A DNA stretch of 64,000 bases from Chrysaora quinquecirrha (taxonomy: Eukaryota > Cnidaria > Scyphozoa > Semaeostomeae > Pelagiidae), in the NCBI GenBank assembly GCA_014526335.1, contig JACTAT010000025.1, positions 595,235 to 659,234 of the forward strand, given 5' to 3'. Both the position numbers and the translations under genes were made by a program. This document shows, piece by piece, positions 1 through 11,265 of this stretch. How positions within the stretch are numbered: the stretch's first letter is position 1; each line of letters begins with the position of its first letter. A model generated the notes under the pieces. That model ran no database searches. It was not told the DNA's origin and saw only the letters and a program-made list of their open reading frames with translations.

Positions 1-480
1 TGAATATGTATGGGCTGAATTGCTCCCTGGCAATGCAGTCCGTGTTTGAATCTCATCAATATTCACATGCCACTTGTGGAACAATCTATCCTTGTGTTCG
101 CAATGCATGACAAATATTCATAGAAATATGTGTGGTGCTAAAAAAAGGGTCAACATAGCCGAAACACAAAACAGTCAAGCGGGCGAAGTGCCTTGGGCTG
201 TAAGACTTGGAGAGTTGCTGTACAGATGCTATCCCACCCTCTAACCCTGTCTTCCTTGGTTTCAGAGCTCTGCGCTAACGATTCAATTCAATGCAATAAA
301 AAGATTAAAACTCACCTATTTTCCTTTGAATGATTCTACCAGCAGAGTTTCGTGCAACCATCATTTCCTGTGCAATGGTGTGACAATTTCAGTATTAGAA
401 CTAGTCCTTGTTCCATCTTTGGCCACAGCAAACTACAAAAGTAAATTATATGGTTAAGTGAGGCGTTTATTTGACGCAAT
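1..480. other. unassigned AT-rich DNA
   Basis: No convincing coding region, RNA gene or repeat was recognised here. Short open frames look random and have no splice context. Confidence 0.4.
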
Positions 481-1080
481 GCGTTTATCAGAGGGAGGTT
501 TTACTTGAGACACGACATAGTACAGTATATACGATGGTGTTTATTCGAGTCTAGGCGTTTACAGGGGTAGGCGTTTGAAGTTTGACATGTATTCCAGCAA
601 GATGTTTATCGGATTCTAAATGTTTACAAGAGGGAGGGATCTATTAGAGAGTGAGGGTTTTAGGGAGGGCGTTTATTTCATGTTGGGCGTTTATTAATGG
701 GAGGTGTTCAACTTAGACTAGATGTTCATATTAGGGCTGTGTTCTTTTTACATAGGACAGGTGTTTATGGCGTTTATGAGAGGAGCAGGCTTACTTTGGG
801 AGGCGTTTTTTGAGAAAAGCGTTTACTTCAGGTTGGGCGTTTATTAATGGGAAGTGTTTAACTTAGACTAAACGTTCATATTAGGGCTGTGTTCTTTTTA
901 CATAGGACAGGTGTTTATGGCGTTTATAAGAGGAGCAGGTTTATTTTTGGAGGCGTTTTTTGAGTGAAGCATTTATTTGCGGCTAAACGTTAATTAGAGA
1001 GGAATTTTTAAATGAGACTAGACTTTCATACGAGGGAGGTGTTTTGTTACATAGGCCAGATGTTTATAAGAGGTTCTTGT
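480..1080. repeat. degenerate GCGTTTAT-rich tandem repeat with 150-bp duplication
   Basis: Variants of GGCGTTTAT, GTGTTTAT and GTTCATA recur every 20-40 bp. Superimposed on this, a block starting at 685 (GGGCGTTTATTAATGGGA) is repeated with few changes at 835, a 150-bp period. The pair is followed by further decayed units to about 1080. It looks like a minisatellite with a recent two-unit duplication. No protein reading is supported. Confidence 0.75.
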
Positions 1081-1689
1081 TGTTGTTGTTGCTGCTGTTG
1101 TTATTTTATTTTCATTGGAACAACTGAGTTTTTTTCTACCCTGTTCAGCTAATTTAGGCCTACTATGCATGCCGCATCCAGGCATGGGACCCCTAATTTA
1201 ACGTCCCTTCCGAAGGACGGCAGAGTTAGTTGTTTGGTCACCCATCTGAAAAGACACTCATCCAGATGCTGACTTCAAACGATCAAGCTTAACTTCAGCT
1301 CTCTAACGAGAACTGACTGAGGAGCTTGGCCATTCAATCCACAAAGGGAAGGGTTTATTTGAAGCTAGACGTTTTTTAGAAAGAGAGAGTTGTTTATTGA
1401 AGTTGCAAAAAAACATATTGAAGCAAGTGTAGCTGAAAGTCAAAGTTATCAAAAATGTTTTTACCGACATCAAGATAACATATGTTCTCTTGTCGACATT
1501 TATGCTTGATAACATCAAATCTCTGAAACTAAACCACCTGAAAACTAAAAAACATAGCAATGCTGTCGCAATGTGCGAAGGATGGCGGTACAACGCTTAC
1601 CAAAGAGTGTTTGCAAGAATTTGCAACAATAAAACAATGATTTCACAAATGAATCCATGTCCAGCAGTGCAACAGCTGCAGCAAAACTG
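1081..1689. other. unassigned DNA
   Basis: Contains a short TTG/TGC triplet run near 1077-1100 and otherwise unremarkable sequence. Open frames on both strands near 1300-1690 overlap each other and show no family resemblance. Confidence 0.3.
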
Positions 1690-2175
1690 ATTATGATCAT
1701 GATTATCATGATTATCACAATAATCATGACCATGACGATGATGATGATGATGATAACCATGATTATCACAATGATCATGACCATGACGATGATGAAGATA
1801 ACCATGATTATCACAATGATCATGACCATGACGATGATGTTGATGTTGATGACCATGATTATCACAATGATAATGACCATGACGATGATGTTGATGTTGA
1901 TGACCATGATTATCACAATGATCATGACCATGACGATGATGATGATGAAGATAACCATGATTATCACAATGATTATGACCATGACGATGATGTTGATGTT
2001 GATGACCATGATTATCACAATGATCACAATGATCATGACCATGACGATGATGATGACGATGAGGACCATGATTATCACAATGATCATGAGCATGACGATG
2101 ATGATGATGATGATGACCATGATTATCACAATGATCATGACCATGACAATAACGACAACGATAATGATAATAACA
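1690..2175. repeat. GAT/ATC-rich minisatellite coding Asp/His repeats
   Basis: Imperfect repeats of about 50-60 bp combine GACCATGATTATCACAATG, ATCATGACCATGACG and runs of GATGAT. Because stops are rare in this composition, several frames are open. One plus frame reads Asp/His-rich (HDYHNDHDHDDD type), another Met/Thr/Ile-rich. The minus frame reads His/Gly/Cys-rich (HGHDHCDNHGH type). The plus Asp/His frame runs on without a stop into unique sequence ending at 2461. That tail begins with a hydrophobic stretch (MIMIMMILVVLLIIFSF). No promoter, splice site or homology supports a gene, so it is listed as a repeat. Confidence 0.75.
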
Positions 2176-2181
2176 TGCTGA

Positions 2182-2890
2182 ATCTGACAGTGATGATGTC
2201 AATGATTATGATAATGATGATTTTGGTGGTGTTGCTGATCATATTTTCGTTCACTCGAATCTCGCGAGCACGTTCACCTTCAATTCTGGACAGCAATGGG
2301 CCGTTCTCGATTCCCAAATTTGCATATATAGTTATAGGATTTTGTGTCATTTTCAAAAAAGAGAACGGAGAGAGCTTGTGGCGTAATAGAAATTCTGGCA
2401 TAAACTTGCATCAACTCGATAAACAAAACAAAGAATCTATCTCCCGACCTAATTGCCATTGAGTAATCACCACTAATAGCTATTTTAACAGTTGATTGCC
2501 ATTCAAAAACATGTTTATGTCGACTTTCACGTGCAGTCCATGTAAATTACGCCCAGCCGTGATTTTCGCTCAATCATGATCAATGTATTAAAAATAGTAT
2601 TCAATTGTCATAACTATATCAGCCTGAAAAATTTTTATTCAAATTTGAGGGACAGATCTCCAGTAAATCAATACTAATATAATCCATATGTATTCTTTTC
2701 ATGGTACTCATTTGCTTTTATGCACCTGCGGACTGCGAAAGCATATAAAAGTAAACGAAACTATTGAAATTGAAGACTAAAAAATGAAAAACTTTATTGA
2801 AGGACATAAACGGATAGAGTTGTTACGAACAATGATTCGAGTATGAAAACATGAAAATGAAAACCAAACGATCATAAAAAATATTGAGAG
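2182..2890. other. unassigned DNA after the minisatellite
   Basis: Holds the non-repetitive continuation of the open frame that runs through the minisatellite (stop at 2461). Beyond that the DNA is AT-rich with nothing recognised. Confidence 0.3.
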
Positions 2891-2963
2891 TACCGTGAAA
2901 CGGGGATCGAACTCCAGACCTCTAGTTTAAGAAAGCGGTGGTTTAGACCAGTTCGCCACAGTA
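2891..2963 (-). tRNA. tRNA-like sequence (tRNA pseudogene or SINE head)
   Basis: On the minus strand the ends can pair as a 7-bp acceptor stem (TACTGTG with CACGGTA). An A-box-like TGGCGAACTGG follows the 5' end and a perfect B-box GTTCGATCC lies near the 3' end. The central loop TTCTTAA could place a CTT (Lys) anticodon. The anticodon and T stems pair poorly and the spacing after the B-box is a little long. It is therefore more likely a decayed tRNA or the head of a tRNA-derived SINE than a working tRNA. Confidence 0.4.
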
Positions 2964-4055
2964 GAAAATGCCGCTAATTGATGTTTATTGTAAATTAATT
3001 GCTTTTTGCTAATGATATCATTAATGCTGACACTTACGGCGACTTCTAAGTTAATCTATTGTTACATTTTGGCAAAAAAAGAGCGTCTTAGGTCTCTCTC
3101 TCTCTCTATACCTGTATCCGTGACATCGCATCCCCACATAATGTGCTCATCCTTCGCACATAACAACCACAATTATTTGCTGCAAAGCGGCAGAAAGCGC
3201 CTTCGTAGAGGAACTATGCAGCGAATATTAACGGAAATCTCCACAAAATTGATTCCCATAAACAACGGTCGACAGTTTTTGTACGGAAATTAATTTCTTT
3301 CCTTTCTTTGTCAAACTACAGTACCTCAATACAGCGCTGGAAACCTCTCCACCATGGTTAAGAACCATCGGTCGGTCCCACAAGTGTCCGTAAAATAGAG
3401 GTTCCAAAGTACAAATCATCAACCGTGTGGGTTTCAATTCAATTCAATTCAATTTGCTCTTGATTCTAAAACAGGGTCAAATACAAATGACTCATTGAAT
3501 GAGTCTGATAACGCTAATGGCGGAACGAAAATCACGAAGCTGTGTGATTAGGCCATCAAGTCTATCGTATATTAACAGAGGTTTTATACGGCTTAGAAAT
3601 GCAAAATTAATTCAAATAATGACAAAATAAACAAGCTTCTCCAAAGTTTTCAACTATTTTCGCATCGTCATCGTTCTGGCTTTGAAAGTACGAAATCGGG
3701 AGTTTTACCAGGCCGGCATTGTTCTTCAACTCGTGCGAAATCGCTGAATATCTCCTTCATGAGCTCGCCCATCAGGAAACGGGCTTTTGCAGCGGTTCTT
3801 TGATACGTTTCCAATATTCTTTATTTCGTAGTTAAAATAATTGAAGATGATTTGATTGCTTCAATAATTTCTTCTTTTGGTAATTTCCTCCAGGCAAAAC
3901 TGTCGAAATTTAATAATATCCTGAAAATAATGACCAATATATCGCGTTAATTTAAGGCTGATATCTGGCCGAAATGTGCCTAGCAGCAAGGGAAAAAGTC
4001 ATGAAAATTCCAATAAAAAATCACGCAGGGGTAGTGAAATCTGCGAGTTTTGGTC
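2964..4055. other. unassigned DNA with a small repeat fragment
   Basis: A CT-rich run lies near 3093-3106 and an AATTC pentamer run near 3435-3452. The stretch around 3300-3420 (GGAAACCTCTCC to TAGAGGTTCC) resembles a stretch near 52290-52340, so it is probably a dispersed repeat fragment. No gene was recognised. Confidence 0.3.
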
Positions 4056-4625
4056 AGTATCAGGTTCCATTCTGATCAAGAAATCCGGATCAGCAAGGCA
4101 AAGCCAAACAAACCAGGACAGGGCTAGATTACATTCGGACAAAGTAAGATTCTGTTAGGGTGAAATCAGTTGAAACCAGGATGATCCAAGGTCGTACTTG
4201 TACCGAGGACGCCAGGTTACTTTTGGGTTGAGTCAGCTTCTTATCAGCCAAAACCAGCTTAGACTAGACTGAGACAGATTTCAGTAGAAAAAGTCAGATT
4301 CTGTCAGGGCAAAACCAAATTAAACCAGGATAAGGCAAGATTACATACGGATGAAGCTAGATTATTTGTAAACGAAGTCGAGTTCTGAAACCAGATAAGA
4401 CTCAACTCAGACAGATTTCGTTAGGACAAAGTGACACTCAATTTGGATGAAACCAGATTAAAGCAAGGCAAAGCCAAGTCAAGGTAAGACAATTCAGACG
4501 AAGTCCGGGCGAAACCGGATTAAATCAGGATTAGGCAGGATTATAAACGAATAACGCCAGATTACTTGTAAATGAAGTCAGATTCTCATAAGACAAAATC
4601 AGATAAGACAGGACAGAGTCTTGAA
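4056..4625. repeat. degenerate minisatellite of about 60 bp units
   Basis: Units built from GTCAGATTCTGT, GGCAAAACCA(A/G)ATTAAACCAGG, AT(A/T)AGGCAAGATTA and GGATGAAG are repeated with heavy drift. Unit order and length vary. There is no coding frame. Confidence 0.6.
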
Positions 4626-5615
4626 TTAAAAAGAGCTATTAAACTTAGCCCATGATATAAACTACTGTATGAATATAACTTGAATATAATGGGTAGCATA
4701 ATAAAAAGATTTTGTTTTGGAGAGAATAGGTCCTATTTAACGAAGGGACCCCCGCAGAAAGCGAAAAATTAATGGAATAGTATTCAGAGCTATTTTTGGC
4801 ATTGGTTGTGCTTTATACCTTACAATATCAATGATAATGCCTAATTGGTTACAGTTGATTACGCATAATCATTTTAACGATGCAATTAAGGAAATTCATA
4901 ACAATACTGCTATACTAGGCTTTATGATTTACGTCAAAAGGAAACGCGATGAATATGATATAAACACAAGAAACACATGCAAGGCCAGAGAAGTTGAACG
5001 ATAGCAATGTTTTAGACGGTAAGTGTGAGTTGAAATTGTTTGAAAGTTGCAGAAAAAGAAGGGCATTCTGACGACCAATCTGCGATAATATTGTATTGTT
5101 TAATCAAATTGTTTAATCAATTTGTTATCATTTCTGTCGTGGGACAATAATTTGGGTTAAAAGAAACTAGTCGAGGCCTAGTTCTAACAGTTGCTTAATT
5201 TTGGTCCTATTTTGGTACTAAGAGTTCTCAAAAGTTACTTAATTTCATGAAACTTTTCAAGTACATCGCACTACACTCATTTTTTTATAATAACAATTTA
5301 TATAAGAATACGAGCCTGGATTTTGCAGAATTTAATAATAAAATAAGAACAAGCTGAGATTGGTGGCCTTTTCATAAGCCCTAAGAATATAAATTCGGTC
5401 TATTATAATATATTTGGGTTAATGTTATGTTTATGTTAAGTACTAATGTTTGGACCACTGAAGACACCAATTTCGCCAACATGGAGTTGAGGGAAGGTGA
5501 AATGTGTCTTTAAAGCGACAATTTTGAAAAAACTCGAAATGTCCCAGAATTATTGGCGATGATCGTAGTAGGGCACTTGGGCATTTGGCGATTACAGCCG
5601 TAAAGTTTAGCTTGC
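4626..5615. other. unassigned AT-rich DNA
   Basis: Nothing recognised apart from short AT-rich runs. Confidence 0.3.
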
Positions 5616-5903
5616 CTAAGGCCTTGGCAAAACGATCAAACATTCTTGGTCAAACATTTTAGATTTTGCTTTACAAACAATGTTTGACTTTGACCGTTTG
5701 GCCACGTCACAAAACCCGTTTGGCCACATCACAAAACATTGCTTGACAAGCAGAATTAAGCCTTCAAAACGTTCTATGCATGTTTCAAGCGAAAAATGTC
5801 TGATGAGCAATGTTTTGTGATGTGTGCCAAGTGGTCAAACATTGCTTGCAAAGCAAATCTCAAATGTTTCACAAACAATGTTTGATCGTTTGGCCAGGGC
5901 TTG
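5616..5903. mobile_element. palindromic MITE, family A, near-complete copy
   Basis: The left end reads TAAGGCCTTGGC followed by AACGATCAAACATT. The right end is its inverted form (ATCGTTTGGCCAGGGC). Between them the words AAACATTG and CAATGTTT alternate every 40-50 bp, so the whole element can fold back on itself. Further copies are listed separately. There is no coding capacity. Confidence 0.8.
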
Positions 5904-6224
5904 GTTTATCAAGTATGCGTCAGTTTCAGTAGGTTGAAGCATAGACTATGGTTGGAGAAAGCTCGCACTGACCTGAGAATATTTCTCTCTCCAATCCTCA
6001 AACACTTAAATTATTTAAAATCGATAAACAAAAAACCGAAAATGTTACAATTCGTGAAATGGGATTTTAAAATAGAGTTTTTGAGTTATTTAATTGGTTT
6101 TTCTGCGGCCAAACAGATCGTTATTCGATGAAGATACGAGATATTATCAATAACATCTCACACGGGTCACACTGCACCAAACAAAATGTTTAATTGTTGT
6201 CTTTTGTCAAGTAGCAATAATAAA

Positions 6225-6830
6225 CATGGCAAGTCCCCCGTCAAAAACAACACAGTTATTCTAAGTAAGAGATATTGATATAGGTATATAGATTCCGGGG
6301 TATCTCGGGTATATAAGTGGAAAGCCATGGTCGAGATACGATTCCCCGTAACGTGTGCCGGTGTACGTACATTTGGCAAGTAATTTGGGTGGTATCCGGG
6401 GGTTTAATCTTTTAATAGATAACTTTTTCAACATTACGATAACCCCCGTAATAATCATAGAGTAATAATCTAGATATCTTTGGATATTGAGGCCGAATCA
6501 CGGGGGTTGATAGAGAACTCTTTAAACGCGACAGTATCTAGAGCCCCCGTTTCTTTAGAGAATAGCCTGCTTGAAGCCTCAAAACTCTCTCTCAGAAAGA
6601 GTAGAAATATTTAGTCAATATTACCCAAAGAGAACCCCGTAAAAATAGTTATCTCCGGAAAGAAATCGTCAGAGATTTGGACCAAATCAGGGCGTTTAGT
6701 AAGGAGCATTTCCTCAGCAACAGAGTTATTATCATGACAAGAACCCCCGATATGTTCACTAGACTCTATAGAGATATTGTTGGAGGTTTCAATTAAATCA
6801 GGGGGGATGGAAGCGAAGAAAGGTGTTTTA
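6225..6830. other. cluster of CCCCCG words
   Basis: CCCCCG or its complement CGGGGG (some with one base missing) occurs about nine times: near 6233, 6295, 6390, 6445, 6500, 6543, 6634, 6765 and 6800. It is often extended to CCCCCGTAA or CCCCCGTTT. The surrounding DNA is AT-rich, so the words stand out. The cluster lies 300-900 bp upstream of the GPCR start. It could be a binding-site array or a decayed tandem repeat; its function is unknown. Confidence 0.4.
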
Positions 6831-7131
6831 GTATTTGGTCCCTAATCCTCTGCAGCTGAAAAAGTAGCGATGATTTCAACTCAGTTTTGCTTGAATTTTC
6901 GCAGATGTCATTTGAGAGTCGATTGGAGTAGTTCTATTGTCAAGCAGAGTTTCATAGCGAAATTCATATTCACAGTCGATGAAAATGATTTGAAGAAACA
7001 GGAGAAATTGCTGGGTTGCTGTAAAAGTCATCTGAATGGTCTTCTTCACGCTGAATTTTATCAGTCTTCCAGGCCAAGAAGTGAACAAACAGTAACGCTA
7101 ACAGGTACTAAAAACTGACTTTAATCCTGAG

Positions 7132-8310
7132 ATGGCTAATCACACGCTTTCTTGTTGCATTCAGAAGAATTTAGAAACTAATACTATATCAATTGATAAC
7201 CTAACAGTTCTATACAACATTGTCAAGCCGTGTTTCCACCCAAGAAACAATATTTCTGATGTGCTTTCATACATGCTAAATTTCCAAGACGATGTGGCGG
7301 ATTGTGTGAAACAGCGGCAAACAATCCCAGAGACATGCAAAACTGATCTACACGATACGGCAGTGTTTACATCGTTTTGGATCATCGTCATGATAGTAGC
7401 AACATTGGGTAATCTCACTGTTTGTCTTGTTATTCGCAAGACGCGCTCTTTACGCCTCGTCATCACGAATCATTTCATAGCGTCCTTGGCGATAAGCGAT
7501 CTAATGGTTGCTGTGTTTCTTGTGCCGGTAAACATCTACTCTACGCTGCGTAACGAGAGTCTCTGCTCAAACCCACGATTATGCCGATATTATGTGACGA
7601 TGGATAACATATCGTTTGTTGCTTCAATCACCAATCTAGTAGTGATCACAGCCGACCGTTACATCGCTATCACTCGGCCTTATCGCTACCAAGAAATCGT
7701 CACAAACCGACGATCGAAAATCGCCATCGCTCTGGTATGGATCTACGCGTTTGTAATCGGCGCGTTGACTAACGTCAACTGGGATGGCTCTTCGAACGTG
7801 GGGGATATCGGAAGCACATGCTGGAGCCAGAATAAGGTCTACATAACATGCGTCTTTGTCGCAGTCTTCTACATACCAACAGTTCTGATGGGCTTCGGGC
7901 AAGGCAAGATGCTGCTTATAGCGATGCGGCAGTCGAAGATGATCGCATCGACGCTGCGGATCGGCGGGAGCTTCAAGGAAACGTCCGAGGAGGAAGACGG
8001 AACCGCTTTGCAGCCGAAACACATCAAAACCCGCATCAAGAGAATTCTGAAGGAATACAGGCCGGTGAAAGCGATTATGATCGTTTATGGCACGTTCGTC
8101 ATGTGTTGGTTGCCCGTCTCTATCATCTCCTTGGTGCGTGCATGGTGCACGGAATGCATCACGCTAAAGCCGTGGCATGTTGCCGTCTTCGTGGAAGTGC
8201 TTCCCATTCTTAATTCTACGTTCAATTTTTTCATTTACTCTCTCATGAATCGACAGTTTAGAAAGGCATTAAAAAAACTCGTGCTAGGTGTAATAAGACA
8301 TTTTAATTGA
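7132..8310 (+). CDS. class A (rhodopsin-family) GPCR, aminergic-like
   Basis: Single-exon ORF of 392 residues. The N-terminus is about 78 residues with N-glycosylation sequons (N3, N23, N40). Seven hydrophobic segments follow, TM1 at about 80-102 (GNLTV motif) and TM7 at about 350-372. Family marks seen: LAISDL in TM2; C151 at the top of TM3 with C230 in the second extracellular loop (probable disulfide); DRY at 175-177; CWLP at 325-328; and a variant TM7 motif NFFIY (365-369) in place of NPxxY. D158 falls 18 residues before the DRY arginine, position 3.32, which binds the amine in monoamine receptors. TM5 lacks the usual catechol-binding serines. The ligand is therefore unknown; an orphan amine-type or related alpha-group receptor is the best reading. 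It acts at the plasma membrane through G proteins. No neighbouring gene suggests a partner. Confidence 0.9.
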   Translation: MANHTLSCCIQKNLETNTISIDNLTVLYNIVKPCFHPRNNISDVLSYMLNFQDDVADCVKQRQTIPETCKTDLHDTAVFTSFWIIVMIVATLGNLTVCLVIRKTRSLRLVITNHFIASLAISDLMVAVFLVPVNIYSTLRNESLCSNPRLCRYYVTMDNISFVASITNLVVITADRYIAITRPYRYQEIVTNRRSKIAIALVWIYAFVIGALTNVNWDGSSNVGDIGSTCWSQNKVYITCVFVAVFYIPTVLMGFGQGKMLLIAMRQSKMIASTLRIGGSFKETSEEEDGTALQPKHIKTRIKRILKEYRPVKAIMIVYGTFVMCWLPVSIISLVRAWCTECITLKPWHVAVFVEVLPILNSTFNFFIYSLMNRQFRKALKKLVLGVIRHFN

Positions 8311-8698
8311 GGTTATTGTCAAACCTTAACTTAGCATTGGGGGTTGTATTTAAAATTCCGAGGAAGGGATGTCTAGTCTGGGTAGGACCTAATTCATTAT
8401 GCCTTTATTAAATGATAGAACTAAGAACTCATCTTAAGCGTAGTAAGAAATTTTCAATGAAGTAATTAATTGTTTACTTTTGCATTTTCGTTTCAATTCT
8501 TAACAGTTGCAATTTCGCAATTTCAGTTCCCGGGAAGAGTGTCTTAGTTCAAGTGCGACCAGTTCTCAATTCAACTTAAATATGCTTTTATCTTATCGAA
8601 ATTTCAGAAAAGCATTAAAAAACGTATGATAATTATTAAACTTACCTAAAGTTTTGAGATTCTCAGCGAAATTTTGGGTAAAAGTGGCTAAGTTCAAG
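8311..8698. other. GPCR 3' flank
   Basis: AT-rich DNA probably containing the 3' UTR. A segment resembling the receptor C-terminus coding (CAGAAAAGCATTAAAAA) recurs at 8607 and again near 9340. These may be remnants of tandem duplication of the gene's 3' end. No ORF remains. Confidence 0.35.
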
Positions 8699-9172
8699 TA
8701 TAAGTAATTCTTTAACTAACAAACTTACAAACTAACTTACATACTAATGAATTAACTAAGTAACTAAATAACTAACAAACTAACTAACAAACTAACTAAC
8801 TAACTAACTAAATAACTAACTAACTAACTAACTAACTAACTAGTTAACTAATAGACTATATGCAAAAACTAGCTAAATAACAAACGAACTAACTAACTAA
8901 CTAACCATTTAACTAAGTAATTAATTAATCTACTGACTAACGGATTGACTGACTGACTTACTGTCTGTCTGACTGACTGACTAACTAAGTAAGTAAGTAA
9001 GTAGGTAACTAACTAACTAGCTAAATAACTAACTAACTAACTAACTAAATACCTAACTATCTTTCTAACTAACTAACAAAGTAACTAACTAACTAACGAA
9101 CTAACGAACTAACTAACAAACTAACTGACCAACTAACGAAATAACTAATTAACTAACCAACCATCCAACTCT
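8699..9172. repeat. (AACT)n tetranucleotide microsatellite
   Basis: A long, interrupted run of AACTAACTAACT with variants (AAGT, GACT, AAAT). It spans about 470 bp. Confidence 0.95.
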
Positions 9173-9998
9173 TTTAACAAACAAACGAAAAATATTATTA
9201 AAGATTTTCTAATTCATGTTATTGTCAGAAGTAACTTAGTATTTAGCAGCCTCAGCAGAGGGTCCTTAGCGAGTAGTAAGATTTGTTTTAAGAATAAATG
9301 ATTAATTTTTTTCAGTATGCAGTAATCGATGTAGATTTCAGAAAAGTATTAAAAATACTACCCTGTGCTTAGTGTAAAAAGACCTTTTAAAACAAGGTCA
9401 TTGTAAAAATTGACTTAATATTTGGGGGTTGTCAGTTAAATTGTTGGTATGGGTGGTATTAGAATGTAAAACAACTCAATGTTTAGTGTTGATTGTAATA
9501 TAAAATATTAATTGAAGTTTTTGGTGAAATTTCTTCGTCTTCACCCTTCATGTCTAGGCCATAAACGAACAGTTAAGTTATAGTAAGTTAGTTTCAGGAT
9601 GGTGGAATAACGGCCTCGGTATTAGCTCTAGGAGGATTTAAGGGCATTATAGAATTCATTATAAGGTTGGTACTAGTCTAAAGCCATGCTATGTCGACAT
9701 TGCGCACAGTTACAACTATAGTTGCCAACTGCTGTTCGGCGATTTTTGTAACTTGTCTATCACAACTGACAGGTCGACATGAGCGCTCTTGCAACTGGTT
9801 CCTAGCCGACCCGACGGCAATTAGTTGGCGCATAGTTCTGCAAAGTTTGGCATGAGATCGCAGAAGTAAAACATGCTGAACGCCGGCAGCCATTTGAGCA
9901 AAGAGGTGCAATTCTTCTCTAACTACTGCGTTTTAAAAGCCCTGGAAAGACCAATAATCATTGGCTTGTCAAAATATGAGCATTGCTGATCATTACGT
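9173..9998. other. unassigned DNA with a dispersed repeat
   Basis: The stretch 9750-9850 (AACTGACAGGTCGACATGAG, then GCAACTGGTTCC) resembles 14260-14320, so it is a copy of a dispersed repeat. No gene recognised. Confidence 0.35.
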
Positions 9999-10116
9999 AA
10001 GAGAAAACCGTTCGACAAGAAATTTTTTGCGACGCTGCAAAACGGTGACGCATCTTGCTTGACAAGCAAATTTCAAGTGTTTGACAAACAATGTTTGGTC
10101 GTTTGGCCAGGGCTTA
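9999..10116. mobile_element. palindromic MITE, family A, right-half fragment
   Basis: Carries only the inverted right half, ending TTTGGTCGTTTGGCCAGGGC. A second copy starts about 50 bp downstream. Confidence 0.65.
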
Positions 10117-10167
10117 ACAGTTCGTGTACTGATTGGGGCCAACCCTGTTTTTGGTAGAATTGCGGAC

Positions 10168-10422
10168 TTAGGCTCTTGCCAAACGAACACACATTGTTAG
10201 TCAAACATCTGAAGTTTGCTTGCCAGACAAATATTTGAGCGTTTGGCGATATCCTAAAACATTAATCGTCAAATATGTATGATTGTCACAGGTTTTTCAA
10301 AAACATTGTCCAGCAAATGCTGCCTGTCAAGCAATGCTTTGCAACGTGGCCGAACAGTAAAATTGCTTGTTAAACAAATCTCAAATGTTTGACCAATCAA
10401 GTTTAATCTTTTGTCAACGTAG
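10168..10422. mobile_element. palindromic MITE, family A, diverged copy
   Basis: Starts TTAGGCTCTTGCCAAACGA and ends with a decayed inverted arm (GTTTAATCTTTTGTC). Inner AAACATTG/CAATGTTT words are present but mutated. Confidence 0.6.
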
Positions 10423-10937
10423 GTGTATCATCTTTGGAAGGCATTGTAAACCTTTCGCTCAAGCGAATAAAAGACTATTGACAACATAGCGATTCTATCT
10501 ATGGTCGTGTCCTTCTCAACCAATTCCATTTTCGGCAGCCTTCTTTTTTCAGAATGTGTTTTCAAAGCCATTTTTCTGAAAACGGCATATTTTGGAGCAC
10601 TCCAAAACCTTCTGCCATCAAAAGCAGAAGGTTTCCGAGACTTTTAAGAGGTTTTCGGTTTGAAGTTCGAACATAGCTGCAATTTTACCAGTTGCAAGGA
10701 GACGTTCCACAAATGGGTCTGGGGACGAGGCAAGCAAGGATTTTAGCGCGAAAGTTGACTGACGTCTGGAACAAACTTTGGAAAAGTCTCGGATATTCAG
10801 AATTCTTGTTTTTGAGAATCATGGGTTCTGTTCTTGGGGGCATTCTTCTTTCGAAATTCGTTTAGAGATTCAGAAGAACACGCCCTTTTTTATTTTAGCT
10901 TTCGCAATAGTGAATTCGAATCGATCTTGAAACAGCC
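10423..10937. other. unassigned DNA
   Basis: Contains a local imperfect palindrome around 10600-10640 (AAAACCTTCTGCC and AGCAGAAGGTTT). No gene recognised. Confidence 0.3.
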
Positions 10938-11217
10938 TAAGGCCCTAGCCAAACTATCAAACATTGTTGGTCAAACATTTGCAATTTGCTAATCAAGTAA
11001 AATGCTTGACCGACTGGCCACAAAACAAAACATTGCTCGTCCTAAATTTTATGCTCTATGCAAGCATAAAATGTTTTTGAAGTTTTCCAAAAACATTACT
11101 GAGCGAATTTCGCTTGTCAAGCAATGTTTTCTGATGAGATCAAACGGTCAAACATTGCTTGCAAAGCAAATCTCAAATGTTTTAATCGACAATGTTTGAT
11201 CGTTTGGCAAGTGCTTA
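10938..11217. mobile_element. palindromic MITE, family A, near-complete copy
   Basis: TAAGGCCCTAGCCAAAC at the left end; GATCGTTTGGCAAGTGC at the right. Internal structure as in the other copies. Confidence 0.75.
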
Positions 11218-11265
11218 ACTTGAAACGTCGAACCAGCTAAACCCGCTTTTATTTATGCTTCATAT

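Noticed and set aside
1545..2202. Minus-strand His/Gly/Cys-rich ORF (about 200 codons) as a metal-binding protein
   Set aside because: It is the reverse reading of the GAT-rich minisatellite; several frames are equally open and no promoter or homology is present.
2891..2963. A functional tRNA-Lys gene
   Set aside because: The acceptor stem and B-box fit, but the anticodon and T stems do not pair and the spacing is off; listed only as tRNA-like.
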